NCBI GenBank assembly: GCA_003223025.1
Contig: QHXR01000003.1
Span: 75,697-139,696, forward strand
Reading direction: 5' to 3'
DNA: 64,000 nucleotides
Source of the DNA: Acidobacteriota bacterium
GTDB lineage: Bacteria > Acidobacteriota > Blastocatellia > Pyrinomonadales > Pyrinomonadaceae
The translations under genes were made by a program, and so were the position numbers. This document shows, in pieces, positions 7,737 through 15,388 of this stretch. How positions within the stretch are numbered: the stretch's first letter is position 1; the number at the start of each line of letters is the position of its first letter. A model generated the notes under the pieces. That model saw nothing but the letters and a program-made list of their open reading frames with translations, had not been told where the DNA came from and did no database searches.

Positions 7737-8720
7737 ATGGCAGTTCTAACGATACGCGATGCGCTAAATCAGGCGCTGCGTGAAGAAATATTGAGAGACG
7801 AGAATGTCTTCGTCATGGGCGAGGAAGTCGCCGAGTACGATGGCGCTTACAAAGTTACTCGCGGACTGTGGAAAGAGTTCGGTGACAAACGTGTCGTCGA
7901 TACTCCGATCACAGAGCTTGGGTTCGCGGCGGTCGGCGTCGGAGCGGCGATGGCCGGTCTTCGGCCCGTCATCGAGTTCATGACGTGGAACTTTTCAATT
8001 CTCGCTTCGGATCAGATCATCAATCACGCAGCGAAGATGATGTACATGTCCGGCGGACAGTTCAAAGTCCCGATCGTCTTCCGTGGACCGAACGGATCTG
8101 CTTACCAGGTTTCGTCGCAGCACTCGCACTCGCTCGAAGCGATGTATGCAAACTTTCCCGGATTGAAAGTCGTGCAGCCTTCGACAGCGGCTGATGCGAA
8201 AGGATTGTTAAAGGCTTCGATCCGCGATGACAATCCGGTCATCTTCATGGAACAGGAACGGATGTACGGATTGAAAGGCGAGGTCCCCGAAGGCGATGAC
8301 TTCATCATTCCGCTCGGCGTCGCCGATGTGAAACGCGAAGGAACGGATTGCACGATCGTCGCTCGTTCGATGACAGTGCCGCTCGCGTTGCAGGCAGCGG
8401 AAAGGATCCAGCAGGAGTTGGATGTTTCGGTCGAAGTTATCGATCCGCGAACGATCAAGCCGCTCGACATCGACACGATCGTCGACTCGGTGAAGAAAAC
8501 TAATCGGCTCGTCATCGCTGAAGAGTCGCACTCATTTGCTTCGGTTGGAGCCGAGATCTCGCATCAGGTGATGGAGCACGCGTTCGATTATCTCGACGCT
8601 CCGGTGAAGCGAATTTCGTGTGCCGAAGCTCCGATGCCGTACGCGAAGAATCTCGAAGCACTTGCGCTTCCCGATGTCGATAAGATCATCGCGGCGGTAA
8701 AGGAAGTTTGCTATCTCTAA
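7737..8720 (+). CDS. pdhB: Pyruvate dehydrogenase E1 component, beta subunit
   Basis: The beta half of the heterotetrameric E1; it completes the thiamine diphosphate site with the alpha chain and contacts E2. The 327 residues match the family length. Visible landmarks are VFVMGEEVAEYDGAYKVTRGL near the start, DTPITELGFAAVGVGAAMAG, the ThDP-contacting segment around IEFMTWNFS, and the C-terminal transketolase domain with EVIDPRTIKPLD and EESHSFASVGAEI. The start is ATG 7737. It follows pdhA across a hairpin-rich gap of 154 bases, so the ratio of the two subunits may depend on read-through or on RNA stability. The GIY-YIG-like gene begins five bases after its stop codon. Confidence 0.96.
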   Translation: MAVLTIRDALNQALREEILRDENVFVMGEEVAEYDGAYKVTRGLWKEFGDKRVVDTPITELGFAAVGVGAAMAGLRPVIEFMTWNFSILASDQIINHAAKMMYMSGGQFKVPIVFRGPNGSAYQVSSQHSHSLEAMYANFPGLKVVQPSTAADAKGLLKASIRDDNPVIFMEQERMYGLKGEVPEGDDFIIPLGVADVKREGTDCTIVARSMTVPLALQAAERIQQELDVSVEVIDPRTIKPLDIDTIVDSVKKTNRLVIAEESHSFASVGAEISHQVMEHAFDYLDAPVKRISCAEAPMPYAKNLEALALPDVDKIIAAVKEVCYL

Positions 8721-8725
8721 GCTCC

Positions 8726-9130
8726 GTGAATAAGAAAGAAGCAATCAGGGAATACAAACTGTCGCATCGACCGATGGGCGTGTTCCAGATTTTGAACAAA
8801 GTAAGCGGAAAAGTTTTTATCGATTCGAGCAACAACGTGCCCGGCAAGATCAACCGGCACAAGTTCGCTTTGAATCACGGTAGTCACGCGAGCAAATCGT
8901 TGCAGGCGGATTGGAACGAGCTGGGAGAAAACGCTTTCGAGTTTGAGACGATAGAACCGGTCGAGCCGCGTGACGATCCGAGTTACGATTACAAATCGGA
9001 TCTCGAGTTTCTTGAAGATCTCTGGCTTGAAAAGCTCGAGCCGTACGGCGAGAAAGGTTACAACGAACGGAAGAAGACTAGGGAAGAAAGATTGCGGATG
9101 ATCGCGGCGAACAATAGACCGGCGGTGTGA
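8726..9130 (+). CDS. GIY-YIG-like nuclease family protein
   Basis: A 134-residue protein from GTG 8726, five bases after pdhB. A TTG at 8708 overlapping pdhB is the alternative start; neither has a convincing ribosome binding site, so translational coupling is likely. The segment MGVFQILNKVSGKVFIDSS is the GIY-YIG core, followed by NRHKFALNHGSH, LQADWNELG and EFLEDLWLEKLEPYGEKGYN, as in the small GIY-YIG family found in bacilli and other bacteria (YurQ-like). The signature is altered: GIY reads GVF (18-20) and YIG reads FID (31-33). Nuclease activity is therefore uncertain. Its place inside a pdh operon next to three hairpin repeats is unusual. Confidence 0.75.
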   Translation: MNKKEAIREYKLSHRPMGVFQILNKVSGKVFIDSSNNVPGKINRHKFALNHGSHASKSLQADWNELGENAFEFETIEPVEPRDDPSYDYKSDLEFLEDLWLEKLEPYGEKGYNERKKTREERLRMIAANNRPAV

Positions 9131-9152
9131 CGATCGCGAGAAAAGAACCACC

Positions 9153-9372
9153 CCGTCAGCCGATGCGGCTGCCACCCCTCCTTCGGAAGGAGGGGAGTCG
9201 GTTCCATTTTGGATTTTGGATTTTGGATTTGAAGAATTACTCCGTCAGCCGAAGCGGCTGCCACCCCTCCTTCGGAAGGAGGGGAGTTACGAGGATGGCC
9301 TCAAACACGCGAGACAAAGAACCACCCCGTCAGCCGAAGCGGCTGCCACCCCTCCTTCGGAAGGAGGGGAGT
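9153..9372. repeat. Three copies of a 46-bp double-hairpin repeat
   Basis: Units lie at 9153-9198, 9242-9287 and 9327-9372, nearly identical. Each starts CCGTCAGCCGAAGCGGCTG (an imperfect hairpin) and continues into a perfect hairpin, CCCCTCC-TTCGGA-GGAGGGG-like, with a UUCG-type tip. The gaps are 43 and 39 bases. Copies 1 and 3 also share the upstream flank AAAGAACCACC. The cluster fills the gap between the GIY-YIG-like gene and pdhC. Confidence 0.9.
9206..9233. repeat. Short heptad array ATTTTGG
   Basis: Three perfect ATTTTGG units and a diverged fourth (ATTTGAA) lie between copies 1 and 2 of the 46-bp hairpin repeat. Confidence 0.8.
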
Positions 9373-9385
9373 CTGAGAAAAACAT

Positions 9386-10690
9386 ATGGCTGAAAAATTC
9401 TTGATGCCGAAACTTTCGCCCACGATGGAAGAGGGACAGATCTCTCGATGGGTGAAGAACGAGGGCGACACGTACGAAGCGAACGAGACTCTCGCCGAAG
9501 TCGACACCGACAAGGCGACGATGGAAATGACCGCTCTCCAGGGCGGGACGCTTCTAAAGATCCTCAAGCAAGCGGGCGACACGGCCGCGCTCGGCGAAGC
9601 GATCGCGATCACCGGAAAAAAGGGTGAGGACATCTCTGCGCTGTTGAGCGAAGTTGCTTCCAATGGCGGCGGGAAGAAAGGGAGTGAAGATGACGCGGAG
9701 ACTGCGAGACGCGGGGACGCGGAGACGTCGGCGCTGACGCCCGCGCCACAGGCGGAAACACGAGCGGTAGCGAGTGTGTCCAACAAGCATGTTGAGGCAT
9801 CTCCGACTAACGGCCGTCTGATCGTTTCCCCGATCGCGGCACGCATGGCGGCGGACAATGGCATCGATCTGCGTAACGTCAGCGGCTCCGGCCCGAATGG
9901 CCGTATCATTAAACGTGATATTGAAGCCGCGATGGAAGGCGGAACACAAAAACCGAAGGCCGAAAACCGAAAACCGTTCACGCCATCGACCATCGTCGGT
10001 GCATCGGCTTTCAGCGATGAGCCGACATCGAAGATCCGTCAGGTCATCGCGAGCCGTCTCGCTGAATCGATCGGTCCGATCCCGACTTTCTATCTCACTG
10101 TCGAGATCGAGATGGACGGCGTGCTCGCGGTACGCAAACAGATAAATGCGAATCTCGATGACGAATCGAAGATCAGCGTCAACGACATCATCGTCAAAGC
10201 GGCGGCGATGTCGCTCGTCAAACATCCGTGGGTCAACGCCTCGTATCAGGACAAGCACATTCGTTTTTATGAGCAGGCCGACGTCGGTGTCGCGGTCGCG
10301 ATCGAAGAAGGTCTGATCACGCCCGTTGTTCGTGGAGCGAATCTCAAAGGACTCGCTGAGATCTCGGCTGAGATCAAAGACCTTGCGGGAAAAGCGAAGG
10401 CTAAGAAACTTCAACCCGAAGAATATACCGGCGCAACTTTCTCGATCAGCAATCTCGGCATGATGGGAATCAAGGAATTCACCGCGATCATCAATCCGCC
10501 CGAGGCCGCGATCATCGCCGTCGGCGGAGCGAATCCGACCGCCGTTGTTCGCGACGGCCAGATCGTCGTTCGCAACATCATGAGCGTCACGATGTCATGC
10601 GACCATCGCGTCGTCGACGGGGCGACGGGTGCGAAGTTCCTGCAGACTTTCAAACAGATGTTAGAGACTCCGGCGATGATGCTCGTATAA
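9386..10690 (+). CDS. pdhC: Dihydrolipoyllysine acetyltransferase (E2) of pyruvate dehydrogenase
   Basis: E2 core of the complex; it carries acetyl groups on lipoyl-lysine and transfers them to CoA. In 434 residues it has one lipoyl domain with K43 in VDTDKATME. A peripheral-subunit-binding domain lies at about 145-185 (SPIAARMAADNGIDLRN, GSGPNGRIIKRDI). The catalytic domain ends with the active-site motif CDHRVVDGATGAKF near residue 405. Both linkers contain repeat-derived residues: 104-114 from an octad repeat (9696-9727) and 189-198 from a heptad repeat (9951-9978). ATG 9386 lies just after the third 46-bp hairpin repeat, so its translation or mRNA stability may be affected. The symbol could equally be aceF. 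Confidence 0.95.
   Translation: MAEKFLMPKLSPTMEEGQISRWVKNEGDTYEANETLAEVDTDKATMEMTALQGGTLLKILKQAGDTAALGEAIAITGKKGEDISALLSEVASNGGGKKGSEDDAETARRGDAETSALTPAPQAETRAVASVSNKHVEASPTNGRLIVSPIAARMAADNGIDLRNVSGSGPNGRIIKRDIEAAMEGGTQKPKAENRKPFTPSTIVGASAFSDEPTSKIRQVIASRLAESIGPIPTFYLTVEIEMDGVLAVRKQINANLDDESKISVNDIIVKAAAMSLVKHPWVNASYQDKHIRFYEQADVGVAVAIEEGLITPVVRGANLKGLAEISAEIKDLAGKAKAKKLQPEEYTGATFSISNLGMMGIKEFTAIINPPEAAIIAVGGANPTAVVRDGQIVVRNIMSVTMSCDHRVVDGATGAKFLQTFKQMLETPAMMLV
9696..9727. repeat. Octad array in the first pdhC linker
   Basis: Four units of period 8 in register: CGGAGACT, GCGAGACG, CGGGGACG, CGGAGACG. They code for acidic/Arg-rich linker residues (AETARRGDAET) between the lipoyl and subunit-binding domains. 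Confidence 0.75.
9951..9978. repeat. Heptad array in the second pdhC linker
   Basis: AACCGAA, GGCCGAA, AACCGAA, AACCGTT in perfect register. They code for linker residues KPKAENRKPF between the subunit-binding and catalytic domains. Confidence 0.8.
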
Positions 10691-10693
10691 GAA

Positions 10694-10932
10694 GTTTCTC
10701 GTTTCCTGGTTTCTAGTTTCTAGTTAAAAAGAAATCGCCCCTGCCGAATAACGGCGGGGGCGATTTTTGTTCTTCAACAAGAAATTAGAAGACTTATTTC
10801 TTGTTAGTGTGTTCGTGGTTATCCTTTTCCCCTGAGCACGACTTCATTTCGAGCACCGAATCAAACCGGAACCACTAAACACACTAACTACACGAACAAG
10901 ACACGAAACAAGAAACCAGAAGCGAGAAACTT
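10694..10932. repeat. Facing GTTTC/GAAAC heptad arrays around a hairpin segment
   Basis: The left array (10694-10722: GTTTCTC, GTTTCCT, one extra G, GTTTCTA, GTTTCTA) follows the pdhC stop by three bases. The right array (10905-10932: GAAACAA, GAAACCA, GAAGCGA, GAAACTT) touches the stop codon of the convergent M28 peptidase. They are approximate inverted repeats. The segment between holds a terminator, a second hairpin (AACAAGAAAT 10776-10785 with ATTTCTTGTT 10796-10805) and period-8 stretches at about 10800-10825 and 10870-10905. Confidence 0.85.
10732..10768 (+). terminator. Rho-independent terminator after pdhC
   Basis: A 15-bp stem (10732-10746 with 10752-10766, one G-U pair) and a five-base loop are followed by TTTTTGTTCTT. 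The A-rich 5' side makes it able to serve the convergent peptidase gene as well. Confidence 0.9.
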
Positions 10933-12598
10933 ACTTCTCTTCGGGCAACGGCTTCGTATTCCCTCTCTCTAGTTTTGCGAATCTCGAAGTCGCGAGCCAG
11001 TTTGGCATTCCATCCATCTCGGAGATCCTCCAACCGAGTACGGCCATGACTTCGGCGACCGTCTCCGGTCCTTCCCAGGCCCAGTTCGGTTGAATTACAT
11101 CACCCGGCTGGTGATAATCCGTCTTCTCCCAATCCTTGATGCGTTTCATCCACACTTCCTTGTCACCCGCCGGAGCTCCGAGGAGCATAAGCGACGGCAC
11201 GCCGCGTTCGACGAAGGAATAATGGTCCGAACGATAGAAAACTTTTTCGTCGGGCATCGGATCGGGAATAACCGTGACATTGAACGAAGGCGCCACCGCG
11301 TCGAGCATTGCACCGAGCGACGAATGCTCGGCGCCGTAACCGACCATCGTGCGAACCGGGCCATAGACTTCGGATCCGATACCGTCGAGATTCAAGTCTG
11401 CGGACACTTTCTTGATGTCCCACGTCGGATTTTTCGCCCAAGCTTTAGATCCATATAATCCGTACTCTTCGCCGGTTACCGCGACGAAGACCATCGAGCG
11501 TTTCGGTTTCTGAGCCGCTTTCGAAAATGCTTCGGCGACCGCGATCATCTCCGCCGTGCCGAGAGCGTTGTCCGCCGCTCCGGGATAGATCTTTCCATTG
11601 TCTTTTCCGTACGCGTCATAGTGCGCGGAAAAAAGAACGGCCTCGGATTTAAGTTTCGGATCCGATCCTTCGAGGTAGCCGACGACATTGTTGCCCACGA
11701 CTTTCTTCGATTCGTACTTCGATGTGAACTTCCCTTTCAACTTCAGATCGATGGGTTTGAATTCGAGAGTGTTCCCTCGTTCGATCGCGTCTTTCAGACT
11801 CACACCGGACTTCGCAAAAAGTTTTTCCGCACCCTGCGTATTGATGTAGAGGATCGGCGGAACCTCCGCCGGATATCCGGTCTCGTCGGGCATCGTTACC
11901 TGCCGGCGACTAAAATAACTGATCATTTCCTCCGGCGGTCGTTCTTCTTCGCCGTGACCGATAAAGACCATCGCCGCCGCGCCGGACATCATGATCGATC
12001 GCTGTATCGCGAATCCTGCCTTTTGATCGTCCCAGCTCTTCTTTGGAAATCCCGGGGGCGGACCTTGGAACAGTACGACGATCTTTCCGGTCAGATTAAC
12101 GCCTTCAAGCATGTCGACTTTTGCCTGCTTTGACTGAATACCGTACGAGACAAAAACCATATCGCCCGTGACGTTCTTATTGCCGTTGTTCATCGGGACC
12201 ATCGCAAACTCGCTACCGAACGCCAGCGTTTGATCACCGGCGGAAAACGAAGTTTGCGAAGTAGCGACGGTCTCTTTGAATTCCACTTTTTGCAAGTAGC
12301 TTCCCTTGTCGCCGAGCGGTTTTAAGCCGAGCGATTTGAATCGATCTGCGATCCAGTTCGCCGCCTTATCACCACCGGGCTGACCCGTTCCGCGGCCTTC
12401 CATATCGCTCGCCGACAACGCCGCAGTCATATCCTTTATTGACGCGATCGTGATCTTATCGGCAAGATCCGCCTCGACGCTCGAAAGCTTTGCGGCGGGT
12501 GCGGCGGCCTGGCCAACGGCTTGGATTATAAAAACCGAAAGTATGAATAGGGCGATGAGCGACTGACGCCCTCGTCCGGCAAAATGTGAACGAGTCAT
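10931..12598 (-). CDS. Secreted M28 family zinc metallopeptidase with PA insert
   Basis: A 555-residue exopeptidase predicted to be exported: a basic N-terminus is followed by a hydrophobic stretch (about 13-32) ending in VGQAAAP. The catalytic M28 domain shows all expected metal ligands: H326 and D328 (SAHYDAYG), the bridging aspartate D343 (GAADNALG), E377-E378 (VTGEEYG), D405 (NLDGIG) and H459 (SDHYSF). A protease-associated domain is inserted at about 130-260. It likely trims N-terminal residues from peptides in the periplasm or outside the cell. ATG 12598 follows a good GGAG-type site on the minus strand (AGGAGAAATTA). It is convergent with pdhC and divergent from the EamA gene. Confidence 0.9.
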   Translation of the reverse strand: MTRSHFAGRGRQSLIALFILSVFIIQAVGQAAAPAAKLSSVEADLADKITIASIKDMTAALSASDMEGRGTGQPGGDKAANWIADRFKSLGLKPLGDKGSYLQKVEFKETVATSQTSFSAGDQTLAFGSEFAMVPMNNGNKNVTGDMVFVSYGIQSKQAKVDMLEGVNLTGKIVVLFQGPPPGFPKKSWDDQKAGFAIQRSIMMSGAAAMVFIGHGEEERPPEEMISYFSRRQVTMPDETGYPAEVPPILYINTQGAEKLFAKSGVSLKDAIERGNTLEFKPIDLKLKGKFTSKYESKKVVGNNVVGYLEGSDPKLKSEAVLFSAHYDAYGKDNGKIYPGAADNALGTAEMIAVAEAFSKAAQKPKRSMVFVAVTGEEYGLYGSKAWAKNPTWDIKKVSADLNLDGIGSEVYGPVRTMVGYGAEHSSLGAMLDAVAPSFNVTVIPDPMPDEKVFYRSDHYSFVERGVPSLMLLGAPAGDKEVWMKRIKDWEKTDYHQPGDVIQPNWAWEGPETVAEVMAVLGWRISEMDGMPNWLATSRFAKLERGNTKPLPEEK

Positions 12599-12647
12599 TA
12601 ATTTCTCCTCTTATTTATTTTGGGTAGTATGGGGCAGACTTCCCGAT

Positions 12648-13610
12648 TTGTCTGGTATTATCACTTTTTTTCGCTTCATTTTGAAACCGCCAACTACAAC
12701 CGAATCAAACCTTCCGGGCATGGGACCGGTCGCCGCTCTCCTCGGAGTACAGGTCTTCTTTGGCTCACTTCCCGTCATCGCAAAAGTCGTTCTCGTGGTC
12801 TTGCCGCCGATGGCTCTCGTTGGATTCAGGGTCGGGATAACGGCGATCGTGCTGTTCGCGTTTCAGTCGATCCGAAGACGAGTCTGGCTTCAAAGCCGTT
12901 CGGACTATCTTCGCCTCGCCGTTCTGAGTTTATTCGGCGTGGTTTTCAATCAGCTTCTCTTCATCGGCGGATTATCTAGAACGAAAGCTTCGAATACGTC
13001 GCTTCTCGCGGTGACGATCCCGATCTTTACTTTGATCGTCGCTTCACTCGCCGGCAGCGAGCGGCTGGCACGAACGAAGATTATCGGAATCGCACTCGCG
13101 GCCGCCGGGATAATCCTGCTTATCGATCCGCGTGCTGCGTCGTTCTCTTCGGAGACGACGATCGGCGATATGATGATCGTCGCGAATTCCCTTTCGTACG
13201 GCATCTACGTCGCGACCTCGAAGGAAGTGATCACACGAAACGGCGCATTCAGATCGATGATGTGGGTTTTCATTTTTGCTAGCATGATCTGCGTTCCGAT
13301 CGGTCTCGTGTCGTTGTCGAGTGTAGATGTTGAGACCATCTCCGGGAACGTATGGTTGCTGGTCCTCTACATCGCAGTCTTCGCGACCGCCGCACCTTAT
13401 ATTTTGAATGCCTGGGCTCTCGCGAGAGTCAGCCCGGCGACGGTCGCTGTTTTTGTGTATCTGCAGCCGCTCATCGGTTTTATACTTGCCGTGATTTTTT
13501 TGAACGAGAAAATAGATTTCAGGTTTATAATCGCGGCGCTGCTTGTTTTTGCCGGAGTGTTCATGACGACCAGGAACCGGAATGCGGCGGATGTCCAGGT
13601 CACCGAATAG
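12648..13610 (+). CDS. EamA/DMT family transporter
   Basis: A 320-residue integral membrane protein with about ten hydrophobic segments arranged as two five-helix EamA repeats. The N-terminal repeat spans about 25-165 and the C-terminal one about 170-310. Motifs typical of the drug/metabolite transporter superfamily are visible, such as VVFNQLLFIGGLSRTKAS in the first half and VAVFVYLQPLIGFILAVIFLNE in the second. Substrate cannot be deduced; family members export amino acids or other small metabolites. The start is uncertain: TTG 12648, TTG 12681 and ATG 12720 are all in frame and none has a strong ribosome binding site. It is divergent from the M28 peptidase. Confidence 0.85.
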   Translation: MSGIITFFRFILKPPTTTESNLPGMGPVAALLGVQVFFGSLPVIAKVVLVVLPPMALVGFRVGITAIVLFAFQSIRRRVWLQSRSDYLRLAVLSLFGVVFNQLLFIGGLSRTKASNTSLLAVTIPIFTLIVASLAGSERLARTKIIGIALAAAGIILLIDPRAASFSSETTIGDMMIVANSLSYGIYVATSKEVITRNGAFRSMMWVFIFASMICVPIGLVSLSSVDVETISGNVWLLVLYIAVFATAAPYILNAWALARVSPATVAVFVYLQPLIGFILAVIFLNEKIDFRFIIAALLVFAGVFMTTRNRNAADVQVTE

Positions 13611-13678
13611 AAGCTAAAGATTTGTAAACTTTTTGCTCCCGCTGAAACTGTGGAACCGCCTTAGCCGTAGTCACGCAT

Positions 13679-13966
13679 ATGCCGACAAACATCATCCAGA
13701 GCGTAGACGAATCAGGAAACCGGATCATCTTGCGAGTCGAGGGCGACATGCTCCTCGAGGACGCACTTCTTCTCGAAAAGATCGCGGTCGAGATGAGGGA
13801 CGACGCAGATGGAGATGTGACCATCGACCTCGCGGATCTCGACTTCATGGATAGCGAATCTGCTCCCGTCCTCCGCCGGCTCGCTAAAGAAAAGGGATTT
13901 AATATCGAAGGTATGGAGATCTTCCTGCAGTCCGCGATCGACTCTGTGGAACGTAAGGGCGCCTGA
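13679..13966 (+). CDS. Small STAS-domain-like protein
   Basis: A 95-residue cytoplasmic protein beginning MPTNIIQSVDESGNRIILRVEGDM. The alternation of strands and the segment VTIDLADLDFMDSESAPVLRRLAKEKG match the STAS fold of anti-sigma-factor antagonists, in which a DS or DSS motif after a hydrophobic strand carries the phosphorylated serine. Here S60 or S62 in MDSES would be the candidate; this position is inferred. No anti-sigma kinase or phosphatase gene is adjacent. It lies 32 bases before lpxD on the same strand and may be co-transcribed with it. An unrelated alpha/beta protein is the alternative. Confidence 0.6.
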   Translation: MPTNIIQSVDESGNRIILRVEGDMLLEDALLLEKIAVEMRDDADGDVTIDLADLDFMDSESAPVLRRLAKEKGFNIEGMEIFLQSAIDSVERKGA

Positions 13967-13998
13967 CTTTTCCGACGAAAGCATATAAATTGTAACGA

Positions 13999-15012
13999 AT
14001 GAAAGCTCGGGATATTGCTGAACTCGTCGGTGGCGAACTGCGTGGCGATGGAGATATCGAGATCGATTCCGTAGCCGACCTTTTGACGGCGACATATGCT
14101 CAGATCGCATTCGTCGAGAAGCCGAACACCGAGATTACAACAGACGCATCGTGCCTTTTTGTCCCGCCTGGATTCGATACTTCATCGATTCCGCTAAAGA
14201 ACCTTGTCATCGTCACGAATCCGAAACTTGCGTTCGTTCGAGTTGCGGGAATTCTTCATCCCCTTAAATATAGGTCGGCCGAAATACATCCGAGCGCGGT
14301 AGTTTCTGACTCGGCGACTTTGGAAGACGACGTGTTCGTCGGTGCGTTTACGTGCATCGGCGAAGAATCCGCGATCGGCGAGGGAACACAGATCCGGGCC
14401 GGTGCGAAGATCGGTGACGGCGTCACCGTCGGACGCAATTGCGTGATTCATCCGAATGTGTTTATCGAGGACGGATGTTCGATCGGCGACAACGTCGTGC
14501 TTCATGCCGGAGTCGTCATCGGCGCCGATGGTTTCGGATACGTTAAAGACGAATCGGGTGAGTACAATAAATTTCCGCAAATAGGAACAGTTGTGATCGA
14601 AGACAATGTCGAGATTGGTGCGAACACATGCGTCGATCGCGGAGCTCTCGGCGAAACGCGGATCGGCGCCGGAACGAAGATCGACAATCTCGTTCAAATC
14701 GGTCACAACGTCCGGATCGGCAAGCGTTGCGTCATCGCCGCGCAGACCGGAATTTCCGGAAGCACGGTGATCGAAGATGATTGCGTCATTGGCGGTCAGG
14801 TCGGATTCGGCGATCACGCTCATGTGAAGAGCGGTGCGATCATCGGTTCGCAAGCCGGTGTTTTGCCGGGCAAGATAGTTCGTCCCGGAGTATGGTGGGG
14901 AACGCCGATCCAACCGTTGGACGAATACAAACGCCAGAACGCACACGTTAAGGGTCTCGAACGATTGAAAGCGGAAGTGAAAGAATTAAAGAAAAAGCTC
15001 GCAGACGGCTGA
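13999..15012 (+). CDS. lpxD: UDP-3-O-acylglucosamine N-acyltransferase
   Basis: Third step of lipid A synthesis: transfers a 3-hydroxyacyl chain from acyl carrier protein to UDP-3-O-acylglucosamine. The 337-residue protein begins with the nucleotide-binding domain ([19 protein letters not shown]). About ten left-handed beta-helix turns of hexapeptide repeats follow, for example [20 protein letters not shown]. The catalytic histidine is H236 in [10 protein letters not shown]. The C-terminal helix ends in a Lys/Glu-rich segment, as in characterised LpxD trimers. It is separated from the usual fabZ-lpxA-lpxB neighbours, but lpxB lies 1.7 kb downstream on the other strand. Presence of lpxD, lpxB and lptD together shows an LPS-bearing outer membrane. 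Confidence 0.96.
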   Translation: MKARDIAELVGGELRGDGDIEIDSVADLLTATYAQIAFVEKPNTEITTDASCLFVPPGFDTSSIPLKNLVIVTNPKLAFVRVAGILHPLKYRSAEIHPSAVVSDSATLEDDVFVGAFTCIGEESAIGEGTQIRAGAKIGDGVTVGRNCVIHPNVFIEDGCSIGDNVVLHAGVVIGADGFGYVKDESGEYNKFPQIGTVVIEDNVEIGANTCVDRGALGETRIGAGTKIDNLVQIGHNVRIGKRCVIAAQTGISGSTVIEDDCVIGGQVGFGDHAHVKSGAIIGSQAGVLPGKIVRPGVWWGTPIQPLDEYKRQNAHVKGLERLKAEVKELKKKLADG

Positions 15013-15388
15013 GCGCCGATTCCATCGACCGCAGTTCTTTGCTCCCCCGGGAGCAACATGTTTTTAAAACCAGTTCCCAAAAGAAATGTCGCTCCGTTAG
15101 GAGCGAAACCGACATTCCGCTCCTAACGAACCGAGTTCTCGTTCGCTCTCAACAAACATTTCGCTCCTAGTACAGCGGGGTTCACAAATCCCAAATCTCT
15201 GAATCGGGCCAACCAGAAACTCGAATGCTCGTGGGAAGTCAAGAATCTGGCAATCTCAAAAGCATTTCCTAGTTCGCATCCCGGCGTTTTAGTTCTATAC
15301 TTCGCCATCCCTACGAAAAGTTCTAATCACGCGATCCCGGGGCGGCCTCCCTGCTTTTCCGAAATGTTAAAGATAAGGAGAACAACGA
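15013..15388. repeat. Intergenic region with second REP-like cluster
   Basis: This 376-base gap has no convincing gene. It contains three copies of the same hairpin element as at 4202-4343: GCTCCCCCGGGAGCAACATG at 15041-15060, GCTCCGTTAGGAGCGAAA at 15091-15108, and an inverse-oriented tail CAAACATTTCGCTCCTAG at 15153-15170, with GCTCCTAACG between. After 15180 the sequence is unique. AAGGAG just before 15389 is the ribosome binding site of the next gene. Confidence 0.75.

Noticed and set aside
9153-9372. CRISPR-like spacing: three 46-bp repeats with 43- and 39-base gaps
   Set aside because: The repeats are strong double hairpins with repeated flanks, one gap holds a heptad array, only three units exist, and there are no cas genes.
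9301-9993. 230-codon minus-strand ORF opposite pdhC
   Set aside because: Shadow frame; its start lies in the hairpin repeats and composition is Ser-rich without any domain.
15123-15308. 61-codon minus-strand ORF
   Set aside because: Its ends lie in the REP-like hairpins, it has no ribosome binding site and no recognisable protein pattern.
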